A stretch of DNA of 64,000 nucleotides from Ceratobasidium sp. AG-K (lineage: Eukaryota; Basidiomycota; Agaricomycetes; Cantharellales; Ceratobasidiaceae): the NCBI GenBank assembly GCA_037039685.1, contig JAWNGF010000001.1, positions 5,456,001 to 5,520,000 on the forward strand. The letters run 5' to 3'. Positions 48,650 to 60,809 of this stretch are shown here, in pieces. Position numbers and translations under genes: made by a program. Each line of letters starts with the position of its first letter. The first letter of the stretch is position 1. The notes beneath the pieces are model-generated. The model saw only the letters and a program-made list of their open reading frames with translations. It was not told the DNA's origin and searched no databases.

Positions 48650-49163
48650 CTATTCAGCCCACTCAGTTTCTAGCCCTTTTAAAGTGTACTATCAATGCTT
48701 CATCCTCGGATTCCGGTTCACTCTTGATTGTGGTTGGTCGGGACCCATACACGCCAGCTCCCAAGAGCTTATCATGTTTCTCTTGGAAAACCCAGGTAAT
48801 CTGGCGGATCATTGTCTTCTTGTCTCCTTCAACGTGATACACGTAAAGCGACGACCCGTTTCACTTTCGGGTCGCCTCGGCTGCTGTACCTGTTACACCG
48901 GGTGGTAGGGATACCACACTCAAGTCTGAATAGCCTTCCGCAGGGGTCACGATGGCCCCCAAATACGGCTTGCCGTCGAATTGCTCGATCACAACCCCGA
49001 TCCATGACTCGTAGGTTTCTTGCTCGAGTCCAGGCGAGTTGATGTAAAAGACAAGTCCCCCGTGGTCATACAGACGGGTCCAGTTGGAGTCAACCGTGAC
49101 TTGTGCACGCCTGAATTTCTGGATGGGTCCGTACTGAACGTAAGACGTTCCATTCTTGAACAT
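48650..49163 (-). pseudogene. Decayed DUF1349 gene copy
   Basis: Aligns in one frame with the intact gene at 50560-51192 from KNGTSYVQYGPIQKFRR through YDHGGLVFYINSPGLEQETY to VSLPPG. About 45 N-terminal residues are missing: sequence before KNGTSY no longer matches. An in-frame TGA at 48861-48863 stands where the intact copy has a leucine (REL then NGSS). Beyond it the same frame still reads NGSSLYVYHVEGDKKTM and ITWVFQEKHDKLLGAGVYGS, and then a run of four A instead of three (about 48676) shifts the last residues. Three independent lesions make this a pseudogene. Confidence 0.88.
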
Positions 49164-49195
49164 CTACTTCCTTGCATGTAGGGCTGGGACGCTTC

Positions 49196-49340
49196 TCAGC
49201 CCAAACGTGCCAAACATGGGGCTAATCCCTCCGCCACCATGAGTCTCGGAGGAGCAGAAATGCAGCGTGCAGAGCCCGAGGAAGGGTGCAGTGCAGTTGA
49301 GAACGCGGGACCAAGCGCCTCCCGCGATGGGTCTACGACC
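49196..49340 (-). pseudogene. Remnant of the homeodomain gene N-terminal exon
   Basis: The minus strand reads REALGPAFSTALHPSSGSAR then CISAP, close to WEVLGPVLSTVPLYPSSNSA then RCVSTP of the homeodomain gene at about 46920-47020. The DNA matches too (for example GAGTCTCGGAGGAGCAG against GAGTAGAAGGGGTAGAG, and GGGACCAAGCGCCTCCC against GGGACCGAGCACCTCCC). No homeodomain follows on the 3' side, so only a fragment remains. It belongs to the second duplicated block. Confidence 0.65.
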
Positions 49341-49479
49341 ACGAGACGGAAACTACTACTCCGGGCCGCTTCCACCTTACCATTGAAAGTAAGTGGTATT
49401 TCTGCAGAGACTAAGGCGTTTAGGTATCTGCCATCTGTTTGTGCAGGACCGGCAGGCGCCATACGCGGCCCCTCCTAAA

Positions 49480-50559
49480 CGCGACATTGAACCAGTTAGA
49501 GATAAATAGGCTGGGTGATTTGAGTATCGGAACTTGAACGTCAAGGTTGTCGAAGTGGGTTGGCCCTGATTGGTTGCTAAATTTGCAATCAGATGAACAT
49601 GGTCAGCTTGGACGACCTCTTTGGATCGGCAATGCAAAGTCATCGATACATGATTTTGTTCAGATGATTCGCGACCGGGCGGCCTCACTGCTCAGCCAAG
49701 GAGTGTAGGATGACGAGTGGGTCCGTATGACGAGTGCCTGGCCAAAAAGTTATATATCACCAACACTGGTGTCTTAGACGAGCAATTATTAGTATGCATA
49801 CTAGAATATTGTAACGCCCAATTTGTAGACCAACGTTGTGGTAGGCCAATACTATATCTGCACATCGTATATTCTACCCGTAGTGATCTGCTCTCTATAG
49901 TAGTCTATGAATCACGTTCCAAGAATTACGCAGCCGTCCGGGCGATCATGGAAAGAAGGCTCGGACTCAGAGGAACCGTTTACTTCGCATCAAATTGACG
50001 GCGCAAGTTAGATGCACGAAGTGAGTAAAACAGCACGGAGAAATCTAGGGACTCTCATTTATCGTGTCAAGTTGTTCGGCAGGACATAGAGCGCTATCGG
50101 CACCAAAGTCACATGGTTGGGGGCTGGTCCGGGTCGAGGAAACGTCAACACAGGAAAGGGATCGAGTGTACATGTATTTGGTGTCATTCCGACAAGCAAC
50201 GGCCCTAGGTCTCAAGACCTTTGGTCCCAACTCGATGTGGGATGAGACAAGTGAAGAAAGAAGACACATGTCGCAGGAGTTAAAAGTGGCCAGAGATCTG
50301 CCAAAGTGGGCAGGATTGGCGGGTTGGCTCCGAATTCTTGGGCTATCCCGATGTTCTTAAAGTGAGAATATATAAATTAACGGTTGACCGATTGATTACG
50401 GATTGATCGTCGTTTGTCAAGCTGGGGGACACGTCTTGAAGTAGGAAGGTATCAAGCGTTGTGCCCACTTGCTTACGTTCATACTATGGGTTTTTTTAGT
50501 GATAGGATATATATATATATGCCTTTATATGGGTAACATCAATGGTAAAGACTTTCTTG
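49480..50559. other. Duplicated non-coding flank, copy B
   Basis: Corresponds to the flank in copy A (about 47650-48640). Small open frames have no domain content. A short TA repeat (TATATATATAT, about 50510-50520) lies just past the 3' end of the intact DUF1349 gene. Confidence 0.5.
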
Positions 50560-51192
50560 CTATTCGAGCCACTCAATTTCTAGCCCTTTGAAATGCACTG
50601 CCAACGCTTCACCCTCAGATTCCGACTCGCCCTCGAGTTTCGTTGGCCGCGACCCGTACACTCCGACTCCTAAAAGCTTGTCGTGTTTCTCCTGAAAAAC
50701 CCAGGTAACCTCCCGAATCATTGTCCTCTTGTCCCCTTCGACGTGGTACACGTAAAACGATGACCCGTTTAGTTCTCGGGACACTTCGATCGTCGCACTG
50801 GTTGCCCCGGGGGGCAAGGATACCACACTCCAGTCCGAGTAGCCTCCTGCAGGGGTGGTGACAGCTCCTAGGTATGGCTTGCCGTCAAACTGCTCAATTG
50901 CGACCTTGATCCATGATTCATAAGTTTCCTGCTCGAGTCCAGGTGAATTGATATAAAACACCAGCCCGCCGTGGTCGTATAGACGAGTCCAGTTGGCATC
51001 GACTGTGACTTGTGTGCGCCTGAACTTCTGAATGGGTCCGTACTGAACGTAGGATGTTCCATTCTTCGATTCTGTGGCCGGAGGCTTGCGCCAAAGGTCT
51101 TTACCCGGCAGGGCGCGGATAGTGATATTGGATGAGAGGGGGATGGTAGGTGGGTCTTGGGGTGAGATATTAAGTCCCGTGAGGATTGACAT
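50560..51192 (-). CDS. DUF1349 (Ree1-like, lectin-fold) protein, 210 aa
   Basis: A single-exon intact gene. ATG at 51192 gives MSILTGLNISPQDPPTIPLS. The body matches the DUF1349 family: ANWTRLYDHGGLVFYINSPG, ESWIKVAIEQFDGKPYLGAV, GYSDWSVVSLPPGA, GSSFYVYHVEGDKRTMIREV, TWVFQEKHDKLLGVGVYGSR, and HFKGLEIEWLE at the end. DUF1349 proteins have a concanavalin-like beta-sandwich; yeast Ree1 affects enolase regulation, but the family's biochemical role is mostly unknown. Fungal members are cytosolic, and I see no signal peptide. A dead tandem copy lies 1.4 kb away. Confidence 0.85.
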   Translation of the reverse strand: MSILTGLNISPQDPPTIPLSSNITIRALPGKDLWRKPPATESKNGTSYVQYGPIQKFRRTQVTVDANWTRLYDHGGLVFYINSPGLEQETYESWIKVAIEQFDGKPYLGAVTTPAGGYSDWSVVSLPPGATSATIEVSRELNGSSFYVYHVEGDKRTMIREVTWVFQEKHDKLLGVGVYGSRPTKLEGESESEGEALAVHFKGLEIEWLE

Positions 51193-52629
51193 GGCTGGTA
51201 GAAGTATGTGAGAAACCAATATGAAACGTGGTCAGACTATATACCCCGACGTGTTTTGAGCCTTGACTGGCAGTGAGCAACGGGGGACTGGAAGCAGACC
51301 TTTTATATGCGCATGTACTTACTGATGCCAAGGCCGCGCTCTGATTTTCCCGTGGAATGAACTCGCCTTCGTATGCCCATGGCGTAATTATTGCCTTGGA
51401 CTGCGTTCTTGCATGAGTAATGTTTGATCCACGAGACACAAGGGAATTAGCTTTCGGAGTATCGGGGACTACAGTTGGTTATATGCGTGTCAGTACGTTA
51501 TGGTACCTTACAGATAAAGAAGTATCACACACAGTGCGGATGTGAACCTTGCTTGGGGCAGAGCTGGCGGGATAGGGCGCTCGCGCATCCCATACAGTAG
51601 AATTGTAAGCTTAATGGTAAAACTCAACATCTCCAAATGTAAAATAGCCGCTTTCCCTCTGAGATATTCAATGCGTAAAAATCTGCCAGACTACCAAGAA
51701 TTGATCCTTCAATGAGCAATCGAGTATTATCAAAGTTCGCCGAGAAGCCGCATATCCTATGTTGCGTCTATCATGTCGGAGAAGCCTCGGAGCCTGGATT
51801 GTAGGTGAAAATGATGCAACATTGCTTGCAGTGATGCCGATTGCATGGTTTTCGGCGCCACTGCTGTACTACTTTTATGAGGCACACTGTGAAGCCTAAT
51901 CGCGCTGAATTCTAGTCATATCGGCACTGAGAACTCACGACTTAAGGTGCTAGACGTGTCCGCTTTCAGTGACTGATGCGCTGAAGATTATCTTTAGGAG
52001 TGACTGGGGGGCAAATGAACTCCACAACCTTTTCAAATTTCCCTTTTATGGTATTGAAGACTGTGAACCATGCGCAAGGTGACCGAAAAATGATATAATC
52101 CATCACTGAAAGCGGCCATTTTTGGTTCAGCGCGTTTGCTAATGTTTTTCAGTAACCTGAGATCCCACAGTGGCAATTACCCACATCCTCTGACTGAATA
52201 CTAACCGTGGGCTACCCGATATGTACGCCGCTTCGGCGCGTTGGGCCCATCCATAATACATCCAGTGCCTTATTTGCTATGCATATTTCTACCAATCGTC
52301 TTTAGAAGTATTTCTCAAGCCTTGACTTATGCCTGAGGGCCTGATGGAGTCTAGACTAACTAGGAGACTACTGGGTTGCATCTCACCCCTCAGAGACAAA
52401 TACGTTTACAACAGTTCAAATTTTTTGTGTTCGAGGCAATACTGTATAGTACATAGCAGGTCAAGTTTAACCTAAAAATCCAAACCCGAAAGCATCAACA
52501 CCAAAAGCAAGATTATAATTAAATGATCAACTAATGACCGAACCCCCCGATAAACCACGCCCTGACCGGGAATCCAGAAAAAGGCATATTGAACGAAATT
52601 TTGCATGGAGGGATTTTAAAGGGCGGTCG
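51193..52629. other. AT-rich intergenic region
   Basis: About 1.4 kb. Open frame 51170-51439 (-) begins inside the DUF1349 upstream region and has no domain. The rest is AT-rich with many stops in all frames. I see no gene. Confidence 0.45.
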
Positions 52630-54284
52630 TTAGACTGCGTCCATGCCCGAGGGGATGATCTTGCCCTTGGCTTCGCCGGGTGCGTGCATGCGGCGGCGGC
52701 GAGCTTCTGCGTCACTAAATAGAGAGCTTTTGTGAGATCCTTGGAGAGATGAGAGGTTGGAGCGACTTACGGCTTGTTGAAAATGCTCTCGGAACCGGTG
52801 AATAGGAATCCATCGTAAACAATTGTGCCGAGAATAGCTCCAACAATGGGGCCAATCTAGAATGAACATAAGTAAGGCCGAATGTAGGAGTCCACCAAGA
52901 ACTTACGATGGGGGTGTAGAGCCAGTATTGGCTGCGGTAGTTCCACACTAGAGATCACCGAGTGTTAGGCACGCACAATCAAAATGAGATGATTTCAATT
53001 TACCTTCACGGCCGTATCCAGCCATCCAACACATCAGGCGAGGGCCGAGATCACGAGCAGGGTTCAGTGCATAACTAAGGACATGTGTATCAATACAAGT
53101 CAAACACACCGATGAAAATAGCGTTGACTTACGCAGTTTGCATGCCGAGGCAAGCTCCCTCGCCAAGAATGGTGATGAACAGAACAAGCGGAACCAACCC
53201 GTTGGGAGGGGGGCTATTCCGCTTGTCGGTTACGGCGAGAACCACGAGAAGAAGGACTGCAGTGGCCAGAACTTCCGAAAAGAAGCATTGTACTGCGTCA
53301 CATGTTAGCATGAGGTATAATATGGGACACCTAGTGGTTCTCACCATTAGAAAGATGGTCCATCTAGAGAAAGAATGAGTATTAGCGAGCATTCATCCCA
53401 CCAACCGGAAGCAAACCTACAGCGAATGTCGTGAACAGTGAAGCTGTTCCCGGCACCGTCCGGATGCCTGGCCCACCCTCGTAGAGATCGATGGCGCGAT
53501 GATAGTTCGCATATACAAGGCCGGCTCCGGTGCATGCACCTAGTGTTTGCGCAAGGATATAGGAAGGTACTTTTTTCCAAGAGAATCCGCGGAAAATCGC
53601 TTGAACCAAGGTGACTGCCGGGTTGATATGTCCGCCCTATATGATCCTTTAGGAACTCCTTAAGAGGGCTCTAGAACTCGTTCGACTTACAGAAATGCCT
53701 CCCGATACCCACACGCCGAGCGCGGTGCCGATAGCCCATCCAAACGAGATGGAAAGGTATTCCTGGGCCAGAGTAAATCAACTAAGTACTCGGGCCAAAC
53801 CTCAGAAACTCACTCCTTTGGGACTGGCCGAGACAGCAGTGTTTCCAGACAGGACAACCTGGCAGTCAACTCCGGCACCGAAAATAAGCAAAATCATTGT
53901 CTGAAAGAGAGCAACTGTCAAAATACAAACGCATTGAAAACATCATCGCAACTCACCCCGAGAAACTCGGCCGCCGGTTCTCTGAGCTGATATCTTTACA
54001 AGCGAATGAGCATGGTTTCGGGGAAGTACAAGACAATAGGCTCACCTTATTTTCGCCCATTTGTTAGGAAATTCGGTAATGTGGTCAAGTTCGTCGTCAG
54101 AGTCAGCCTGTCCAGCTTGTTCAATGTGTCGGGTATTGTTTTTAGGATCGTATTTTTCGTTGTTCACAGACGTAGGTTGGCTTCTCACAGTATCGCTGCT
54201 ATAGATATAGCTCGAGCGACCGTGAAGGCCAGGAGAGTCGGGTGCAGCATGCGTTGTATGCGGGGTGATTTCGTGAGAAGACAT
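52630..54284 (-). CDS. Aquaglyceroporin (MIP family)
   Basis: Six-helix membrane channel for water and glycerol. Start at 54284 ([16 protein letters not shown]) gives a long hydrophilic N-terminus, acidic near [19 protein letters not shown]. The first pore motif is [18 protein letters not shown] and the second is [14 protein letters not shown]; Asp after NPAR marks the glycerol-conducting subgroup. Other helices are [70 protein letters not shown] and [19 protein letters not shown]. Short hydrophilic C-terminus ends [11 protein letters not shown]. Around seven introns, all phasing. The likely role is osmotic glycerol flux or glycerol uptake. Confidence 0.93.
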
Positions 54285-55805
54285 GGTTGCTTTTGAGGAG
54301 AAGAGTGGTGAGAGGCGGGGCACCGGCGGAGGGATAATGGAGTGCGGGTTCAGATTTCAGTGGGGGTTTTATCCCGTCGCTCCTGTACTCCAATCATCAT
54401 GACGATTCGGTCGGAATGGAACCGGTAACAAGAAAGCCGAGCCATAGAGGGATGCCCCCTGGCTTTGTCACTGTCGTCAGACCGTAGGAATTCAGGCCCC
54501 ATAGCCTCGACAAATGGCCCGTGAATATGGAAGATTTTTGGAGCGGCATCACCAAGCCGCCCAAGCGATCGCATTCGTCACCGGATAGAAGCCGAGCCAC
54601 GTGATTCATTGAATGAACGGCACGTGGCGATCGAGAGCCTCGACCTTGCAAGAGACCGGCATCTTGTAAACAAATCCCGCGCCCTGAAGGGCAAATGTGT
54701 AATTGCAACCTGTTTGTAGGCAACGAAACAGCCGCACAAGAGGCACAAGAAGTTTAGATGTGGGGAAAGAATTGAAGCCATTTGTCCTCACTCACCGGTT
54801 TGACAATGCCGAGATCTGCAAGAAATTTAGGCGATATTTTCTGAAAGATGACAACCGTCCCCGGCGTCCCCGCCCAGACTGGTTACACGCTGCCACCTGC
54901 GGGTTTACAGGCCCTTCAGCCTATCATAGGGGCATCGGGCAAGTACGGTACTTCCACGCATCGGAATGCTTGCCATCCAGGTGTAGCGAGCAGGATTCAG
55001 CAAACTGAGTTTCCCAGCTCAAGCTTTCATGTGACTAGTCCTCGACTCGGACAAGTCACAGGCGTGAATTCACACCCTCGAGCGACTGCGCTGGCCGGGA
55101 AGGCCTGTATCCATGCGTTAGCAAGTTGGCTCTCACGGAGAAGAAAGACGATGATTGGCGAACCGGGTGAATGAGCCGGATGGCGCTGAACGGTTGATGT
55201 TCTCGAAGCAATTGAGAGTTGAAATCATCGGCATGAACGCTTGATATAGATGACACGGTTCATCTAAGCGATCGTAAAGAATGTTGGGGTCACCCCAGTT
55301 CTCCGGTTTACTTGTGGCACGGCAGAAATATGATCGACTGATAGGAAGATAGGTAATAAGCAGCTGTTCAGGAATGCATGTCATATTAGAACACAATGAG
55401 CTCATTACATGAGTAACCCATAGGCCGCTTACCTCTATGCCTCATCGGCGCAAACAGGAATCGGCCAGGTCGGGCACAGGTTCCACTTCTCCAGGTTCCG
55501 GAACAACGTTATTCCAATATGAGCTGGAGCCAACTACATGAGTTGACAATTGTGCAGGTGGAATGACCTGAGGTCAAAAGTGCAGAGACACGAGGAGGAA
55601 ACCGAGTCAGATTCAGAGCATGCCAGGCATTATATGGCGAGCAAGAGGTTGATCATTGCGCCGGCCCGGCCGGAAGCCAGCAGTCTATCCGCGGCCGTTC
55701 CTGGCCCGGGCACATACATGTACATACAGTGCCTCCTAAGCATGAGTGAATAAATTTGACACGGAAAGCGACATAAAAGACATAAAATGGACCTCCAAAT
55801 TGGCT
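54285..55805. other. Intergenic region, 1.5 kb
   Basis: Upstream of the aquaglyceroporin start and beyond the aconitase 3' end. Several open frames (for example 54397-54723 and 54848-55174) have no domain, no intron pattern and no homologue I recognise. Confidence 0.45.
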
Positions 55806-58800
55806 CTATGCAGTAGCGCGCGAGTCACGAATATGATTCAGTGCAGACCCTGCTTGAAGCCATTTGAGCTGATCGGCAGACATGGTATGCCGAGTCGCAA
55901 TCTCCAGAGGGATGCCTCCATCGCGCGGGATCACACGAAGCGTAATCTGAGCGCCGGGTTCGCCCGCAATCACGTTTGCGAGACCGGTGGTCTCAACACG
56001 GTCGCCCGACTGAATTTTCCCATAGTCTGCTTTGTCGGCAAACCATAGGGGAAGTACGCCTTGTTTCTATCCACGCAACAACTTTAGCCGCACATCTTCG
56101 GCCTCTCCATACACTCACTTTAAGGTTTGTCTCGTGAATACGAGCAAATGATCTCGCTACGATCATTGAACAACCTAATAACGAATATGAGCATTGAAAT
56201 CTACAGGTGCATGCGCCTAGGCCTTGCTTGCCATAGAATCTGGGTTGGAGAGCGGCGTGCTCACGAGCGCTACCCTCGCCATAGTTATCATCAACCACCA
56301 AACACCATGGTTGGTCTCTGCTCTTGAATCGCTTGGCCACCGCTGGGATGGTATCCTTGTGTGAAGCATCACCAGGTTGGTGTAGCCAGTCAAACGCCGT
56401 ATTCACGTCACCCCCTTCGTCATTCACGGCCTGAAACCATCAGTTCTCAGACGCTAGCATTACCCAGGGTTTGTAAAACTAACTCACTGTGATCACTGCA
56501 TATATACATCTTCAGTCAAGCAAATCCATTAATGCAAATAAATGCTAACACTTACAAAGGTTCTCCGAGATATTTTCTAGATGACCCTTGTATTTTAGCC
56601 ATGGTCCCTGTATGCATTAAAGAACATGTGAGTGATACACATAAATGAATACCAGTTTGAGCCTACAGCAGCTGAGATGTGGTCGGTTGTGCATTTCCCC
56701 CGCACACGCATCAAGCAAACCATGTTCTTCAGTTCTTTTTCCGAGCCGCCCGCAAAAGGCGACGCGAATGGTTGCAGAACCTGTAGCCGATTCGAGTCTT
56801 CCTTGATCACAACCTCAGTCTCTGGTTGGGGTTCTGGATTTGGCCTAGGCTGGTACGCAAGATCGCCAGGTGTAAACCCCGCAGCTGGAAGTGTGTCACC
56901 AGTTGGGGGCGCGAACCTGAATTGCTCGCCGCTAGGCGTGGTAATTGCGTCGGTGATTGGATTGAATGAGAGTTTTCCACTGATACTAATGGCCGTGACG
57001 ACTTCGGGGGATGCAAGAAAATTCATGGTTAGGCTATTCGCATCGTTGCGTGCCTTAAAATTTCGGTTGAACGAAGTCAAAATTGCTGTGGAATCGTGCT
57101 AGTTTGTCCGTGTTCGAGTCGAAACGGTAACTACAACACACCATTTTCCTCGCCTTTCTTGTCTTCGCGCTTCCATTGACCAATGCAGGGACCACATGCA
57201 TTGGCGAGGACAGTAGCACCAATTCCTTGTAGGGACTCGGTTAACCCGTCCCGTTCGATCGTCGCTCGAATTTGTTCGGATCCAGGCGTGCACAAGAATG
57301 GAACCTAGAGCGACCAGTCGGGTGTTCTGTAAATCCCAGCGAGTGCGAAAAGGAAACACGTACCGCTGCTTTTAAGCCTGCCTTCTTAGCCTGTCTGGCG
57401 ATTGATGATACACGGGACTAAAACCAGGGAACGTCTCGGCGACTCTCAGTGCAAGAATGCGAGATTTACGTACCATATCCTCGTAAGAACTGTTCGTACA
57501 AGACCCAATTAGACCAGCGCTTAACTCGTCTTTCCAGCCGTTCTTCTTCACAAAGGCACCAAATTGTGACAGAGGTGTGGCAAGATCCGGGGTAAACGGT
57601 CCATTGATCGTGGGTTCTAGCGTTGACAAATCCTAAAGCCGTGCATGCATGGATCTAGTTATGTGAATCAAATTTCATTGTATTTTACTTACAATTCCAA
57701 TCACGTCGTCGTATTCAGCTCCTTCATCGGCTGATAGGTAGCCGGCTTTAGCAGCCGCGTCGGCTGCGTTTGCGACAGGCGCGCGGCCAGTTGCGTGTAA
57801 ATATGCACGCATGTTTTCGGTATAGGGGAAGACCGAGGTTGTAGCCCCGACTTCCGCCCCCATATTTGCTGTCGTCGCTAGTCCAGTGCATGATTGGGCG
57901 TGAACTCCAGGCCCAAAGTACTCCAGGATACGACCAGTTCCTCCCTAACTAGGATCAGTCAATGCTGAAACGAATAAGAAGGAACTTACTCGAACTGTGA
58001 GTTTCCCAGCCAGATGCAAGATTAGATCTTTTGGTGTCGTCCAGCCTCCCATTTTGCCAGTGAGATGTATGCCGGTGACGAGGGGCGCCTTGAGTTCCCA
58101 AGGCGTATCTGTCATAGCATCGACTGCATCTGCTCCTCCGACACCAATAGCGACTGTACCGAGGCCACCGGCATTGGGTGTATGAGAGTCTAGATCGAAG
58201 CGCTTTGTTCAACCGTGGATGAAATCGAGTCGCCGTAAACTAAGCTCACCAGTTCCAAGCATCAACATTCCTGGCGCAGCGTAGTTCTCCAACACAATTT
58301 GGTGAATGATTCCCGAACCCGGTCGCCAAAATTCGATACCATACTTCTTGGCTGCACTCTCTAGAAAGTCAAAGACTTCCTGGTTGGTGACTATTGACCT
58401 CTATCGAAAATATATCGAATAGGCGTTTCGAACCCTCTTGGAGCCTACATACCTTGAGGTCGGCGTCTGCGCCCTCGAGAGCCTGAATGAGATGGTCGCA
58501 GTGTATAGAAGATGGAACGGCGGTCTTGGGAAGTCCACATGTCATGAACTGGAGCCTGGCTTTCGTTAGCCTATGATTAGGGTGCTGTAGATTGGTCGGA
58601 GACTTACAGTGCCATTCTGAGAAATGTAGGCATTAATGCATAGATCTCAGATAATGTGGTGTGAAGGACTCACTGTGCAGACGCGTCCTGCATTGCTACC
58701 CTCTGAGGCTTCAACCTCAAATACGCCTCTCCCCGAATCTTCTTTCCCTTCTCCAAGTCGGCGTGAGGTTCGTGCAAGTGCGCATACAAGATCTTTTCCG

Positions 58801-58957
58801 CCAACGTCAGCTTCCGGTCACGTCCAAGTATATCCCGAACAATTTCCAGTTTCTTCAAAAGCGCAGGATAGGGAGGTGTAATAGTCGAGCAGTCTTTGGC
58901 TGTCGCGTTGACATGTATAGCGAATGCTCGCCGGCTCGCACGAGTCAGGGTGTACAT
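55806..58957 (-). CDS. Aconitate hydratase, mitochondrial (ACO2-like)
   Basis: [4Fe-4S] hydratase interconverting citrate and isocitrate (or homologous acids). Start at 58957 ([20 protein letters not shown]) gives a basic, Ser/Ala-rich leader typical of mitochondrial import. Family motifs in order: [168 protein letters not shown], and [15 protein letters not shown]. The cluster ligands are the Cys of SCTNSS and the two of CGPC. The Cys form of CTTDHIS is closer to the ACO2/homoaconitase-like branch than to ACO1. About twelve introns. Confidence 0.92.
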
Positions 58958-59326
58958 TCTGGCAGCTGCTTGGCGTGGCGTAAGGCAGCGGTTAGTTAGC
59001 CTCAAAAATGAGCCAGGAAGGAGTGGTTGACTCAACCAAAAGTTGAGTGGACGAACCAACGGCGAGATATTTCGTCTCGGCCGAAGGGAGATCTAGGTTA
59101 TCTAAGCTAATTTAGTACCCAAAACGTTTATCACGTGGGCGCCCACCCGATGTGCCCTACTCTCTTCCCGTCATAGTCAATCTCATTCTTCAATCTCTCC
59201 TGGGTCTTTTGGCGACAGCTTTTTATTGTTAGGGCGAGTATCTAAAATAACTGCTTTAATCCATTATTTCTCCTAGGAGGCGTCCAAGGAAATTCTATAT
59301 TTACCCCCAAACCGAAGCCCACAAAA
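58958..59326. other. Divergent promoter region, aconitase (-) and PIN nuclease (+)
   Basis: A 369-base region between two divergent starts. Nothing coding seen. No TATA box recognised. Confidence 0.45.
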
Positions 59327-60809
59327 ATGGGTCACTGGAACGCACCTACCATGGACGATATGGAATTTGAGATTCCACGTCCGGTGGAGAATATCGTATA
59401 CGAGTCTAGCAGTGCTTGGGACCAGCATGTCATGGAGATTGATTACGACGTATGCATCGGGTCCTTCAAATTAACTCACCAGATCACTGACTATCACCAA
59501 TGTCCCCAGAACTCACAAGCGCTCTTTCTGATCCTCGACACCAATTTTCTTTTGAAGCATCTCTCCTTCCTCAACGTCTCTCACCACCATCGTCGTTGAC
59601 AACGCACACCTCATGCCTCCTTTGTTCTTTGTGTTACCTGGCGTTGTCGTGGACGAGCTTGACTACCAGTCAAAGAATGGAGTCCGCGAGCGCGCGTTTG
59701 CGGCAACTCGTTGGCTGCAGGAGCAGATTGAACTACGAGTACGTACTGGACGAGGTGCGCTCCGAGCTCAGAAAGAGGACGAGACGCTTAGGGGCGGCAA
59801 GTCGTGGCGCAACTTGCGCGGGAGAGGTGTAAGTGGCAATGCGGTTAGAATATCATGCCAATGCTTATGCTCTATGAAGGAAAATGACAACATCATACTC
59901 GATTGCTGTTTGTATTTTCTTCAGCTTAGTGGAGGCCAAGTTCGCTTGCTGTCGCAGGACCGGAACCTAGGCCTGAAAGCTACAATATCTGGTGAAATGT
60001 CTAACCTCCCGATACATTGGAGCTTTGTACTCAATGTTTATCATAGATATCCCTACAATGACCGTGTCAAAAAACATGTCAGCAGCAGACTTTATCAAAG
60101 AGCTTGTGCCAGGCCTCCGTCTTGACATCCCCTCTGAACGTATGTACGATGTGTTACATGTTTTTATTGACGTATTAATGGTCTTCCAGGTACTGATAGG
60201 TCAACTACAGCTTCACGCTGGGCACCACCTCAAACGTATGGTGCACCACGCGTTGTAGTACCCGAGCCATCGCTACACTTAGCAAACCGTGACGTTCTCA
60301 ACGACGATGATATTGATTTGGAAGACATGTCAATGTCCTACTCTCCTCATCCGTCTTCAAAGCCCCAGCCGGTCTATCGACGGCTAGCCGATGATCCGTT
60401 GGAGAATTTTATCAAAAACTTGAAATGCGACGACGTGTTTTCGCGAGCGGCGGGGTGAGTATTCGGACTGTGACTATAAGCGCATTCATGGATATACCTA
60501 ACCGACACAAGGGCTGTACCGTATCCTGAGTCTCCTCGCCAAACGCTTTTGAGGATTTCCAAGGCTGTACCGCCTCACATCTTGCACTTTGTTTCGGAGC
60601 GGGGGGAGTCTGGGTATCGTGCGGGTGGGATTAGGATGTGGGGTCGAGGGGATGTTACGAGGGCGACATCGTCACTGGAGAAGCTTTTCAACACGATGGT
60701 CAAGTGGGAAGATGACCAAGACGAGGACACGAAAGCTGCTCGGAGGGCTTTGGTAAGTATCGTGCGTGGTTTTCGCGAAGAGGAAGAGCGTAGGCTATCG
60801 GTTGCCTAG
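59327..60809 (+). CDS. SWT1: Swt1-like PIN-domain endoribonuclease
   Basis: Nuclear RNA surveillance endonuclease of the Swt1 kind. First exon MGHWNAPTMDDMEFEIPRPV. The PIN domain has FLILDTNFLLKHLSFLN, LFFVLPGVVVDELDYQSKNG, AFAATRWLQEQIELR and NDNIILDCCLYFLQL, then VRLLSQDRNLGLKATISG; the acidic residues of ILDTN, DELD, ND/LD and SQDRN are the expected metal ligands. The C-terminal exon ends FREEEERRLSVA at 60809. At FLN/LTTIVVDNAHL (about 59575) the frame changes by one extra or two missing bases. The C-terminal half (for example FIKELVPGLRLDIPSE) is spread over several short exons and less certain. Confidence 0.8.

Larger units (their letters stand above)
47650..49340. repeat. Duplicated block, copy A (homologous to 49200-51192)
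   Basis: Segments here match segments about 1.9-2.0 kb further on, in the same order and orientation. 47970-47995 (ATCTGCACATTGTTTGCG) matches near 49856. 48130-48175 (CATTTATCATGTCAAAG) matches near 50057. 48265-48310 (GTCAGTCTGGCAGGCAACGG) matches near 50185. 48435-48465 matches near 50337. The DUF1349 remnant matches the intact DUF1349 gene. The blocks are clearly diverged, so this is an old tandem duplication. Exact borders cannot be set by eye. Confidence 0.65.

Noticed and set aside
50505..50522. TA repeat as a transposon or origin mark
   Set aside because: A short simple TA run with no flanking repeats. Ordinary AT-rich 3' sequence is a sufficient explanation.
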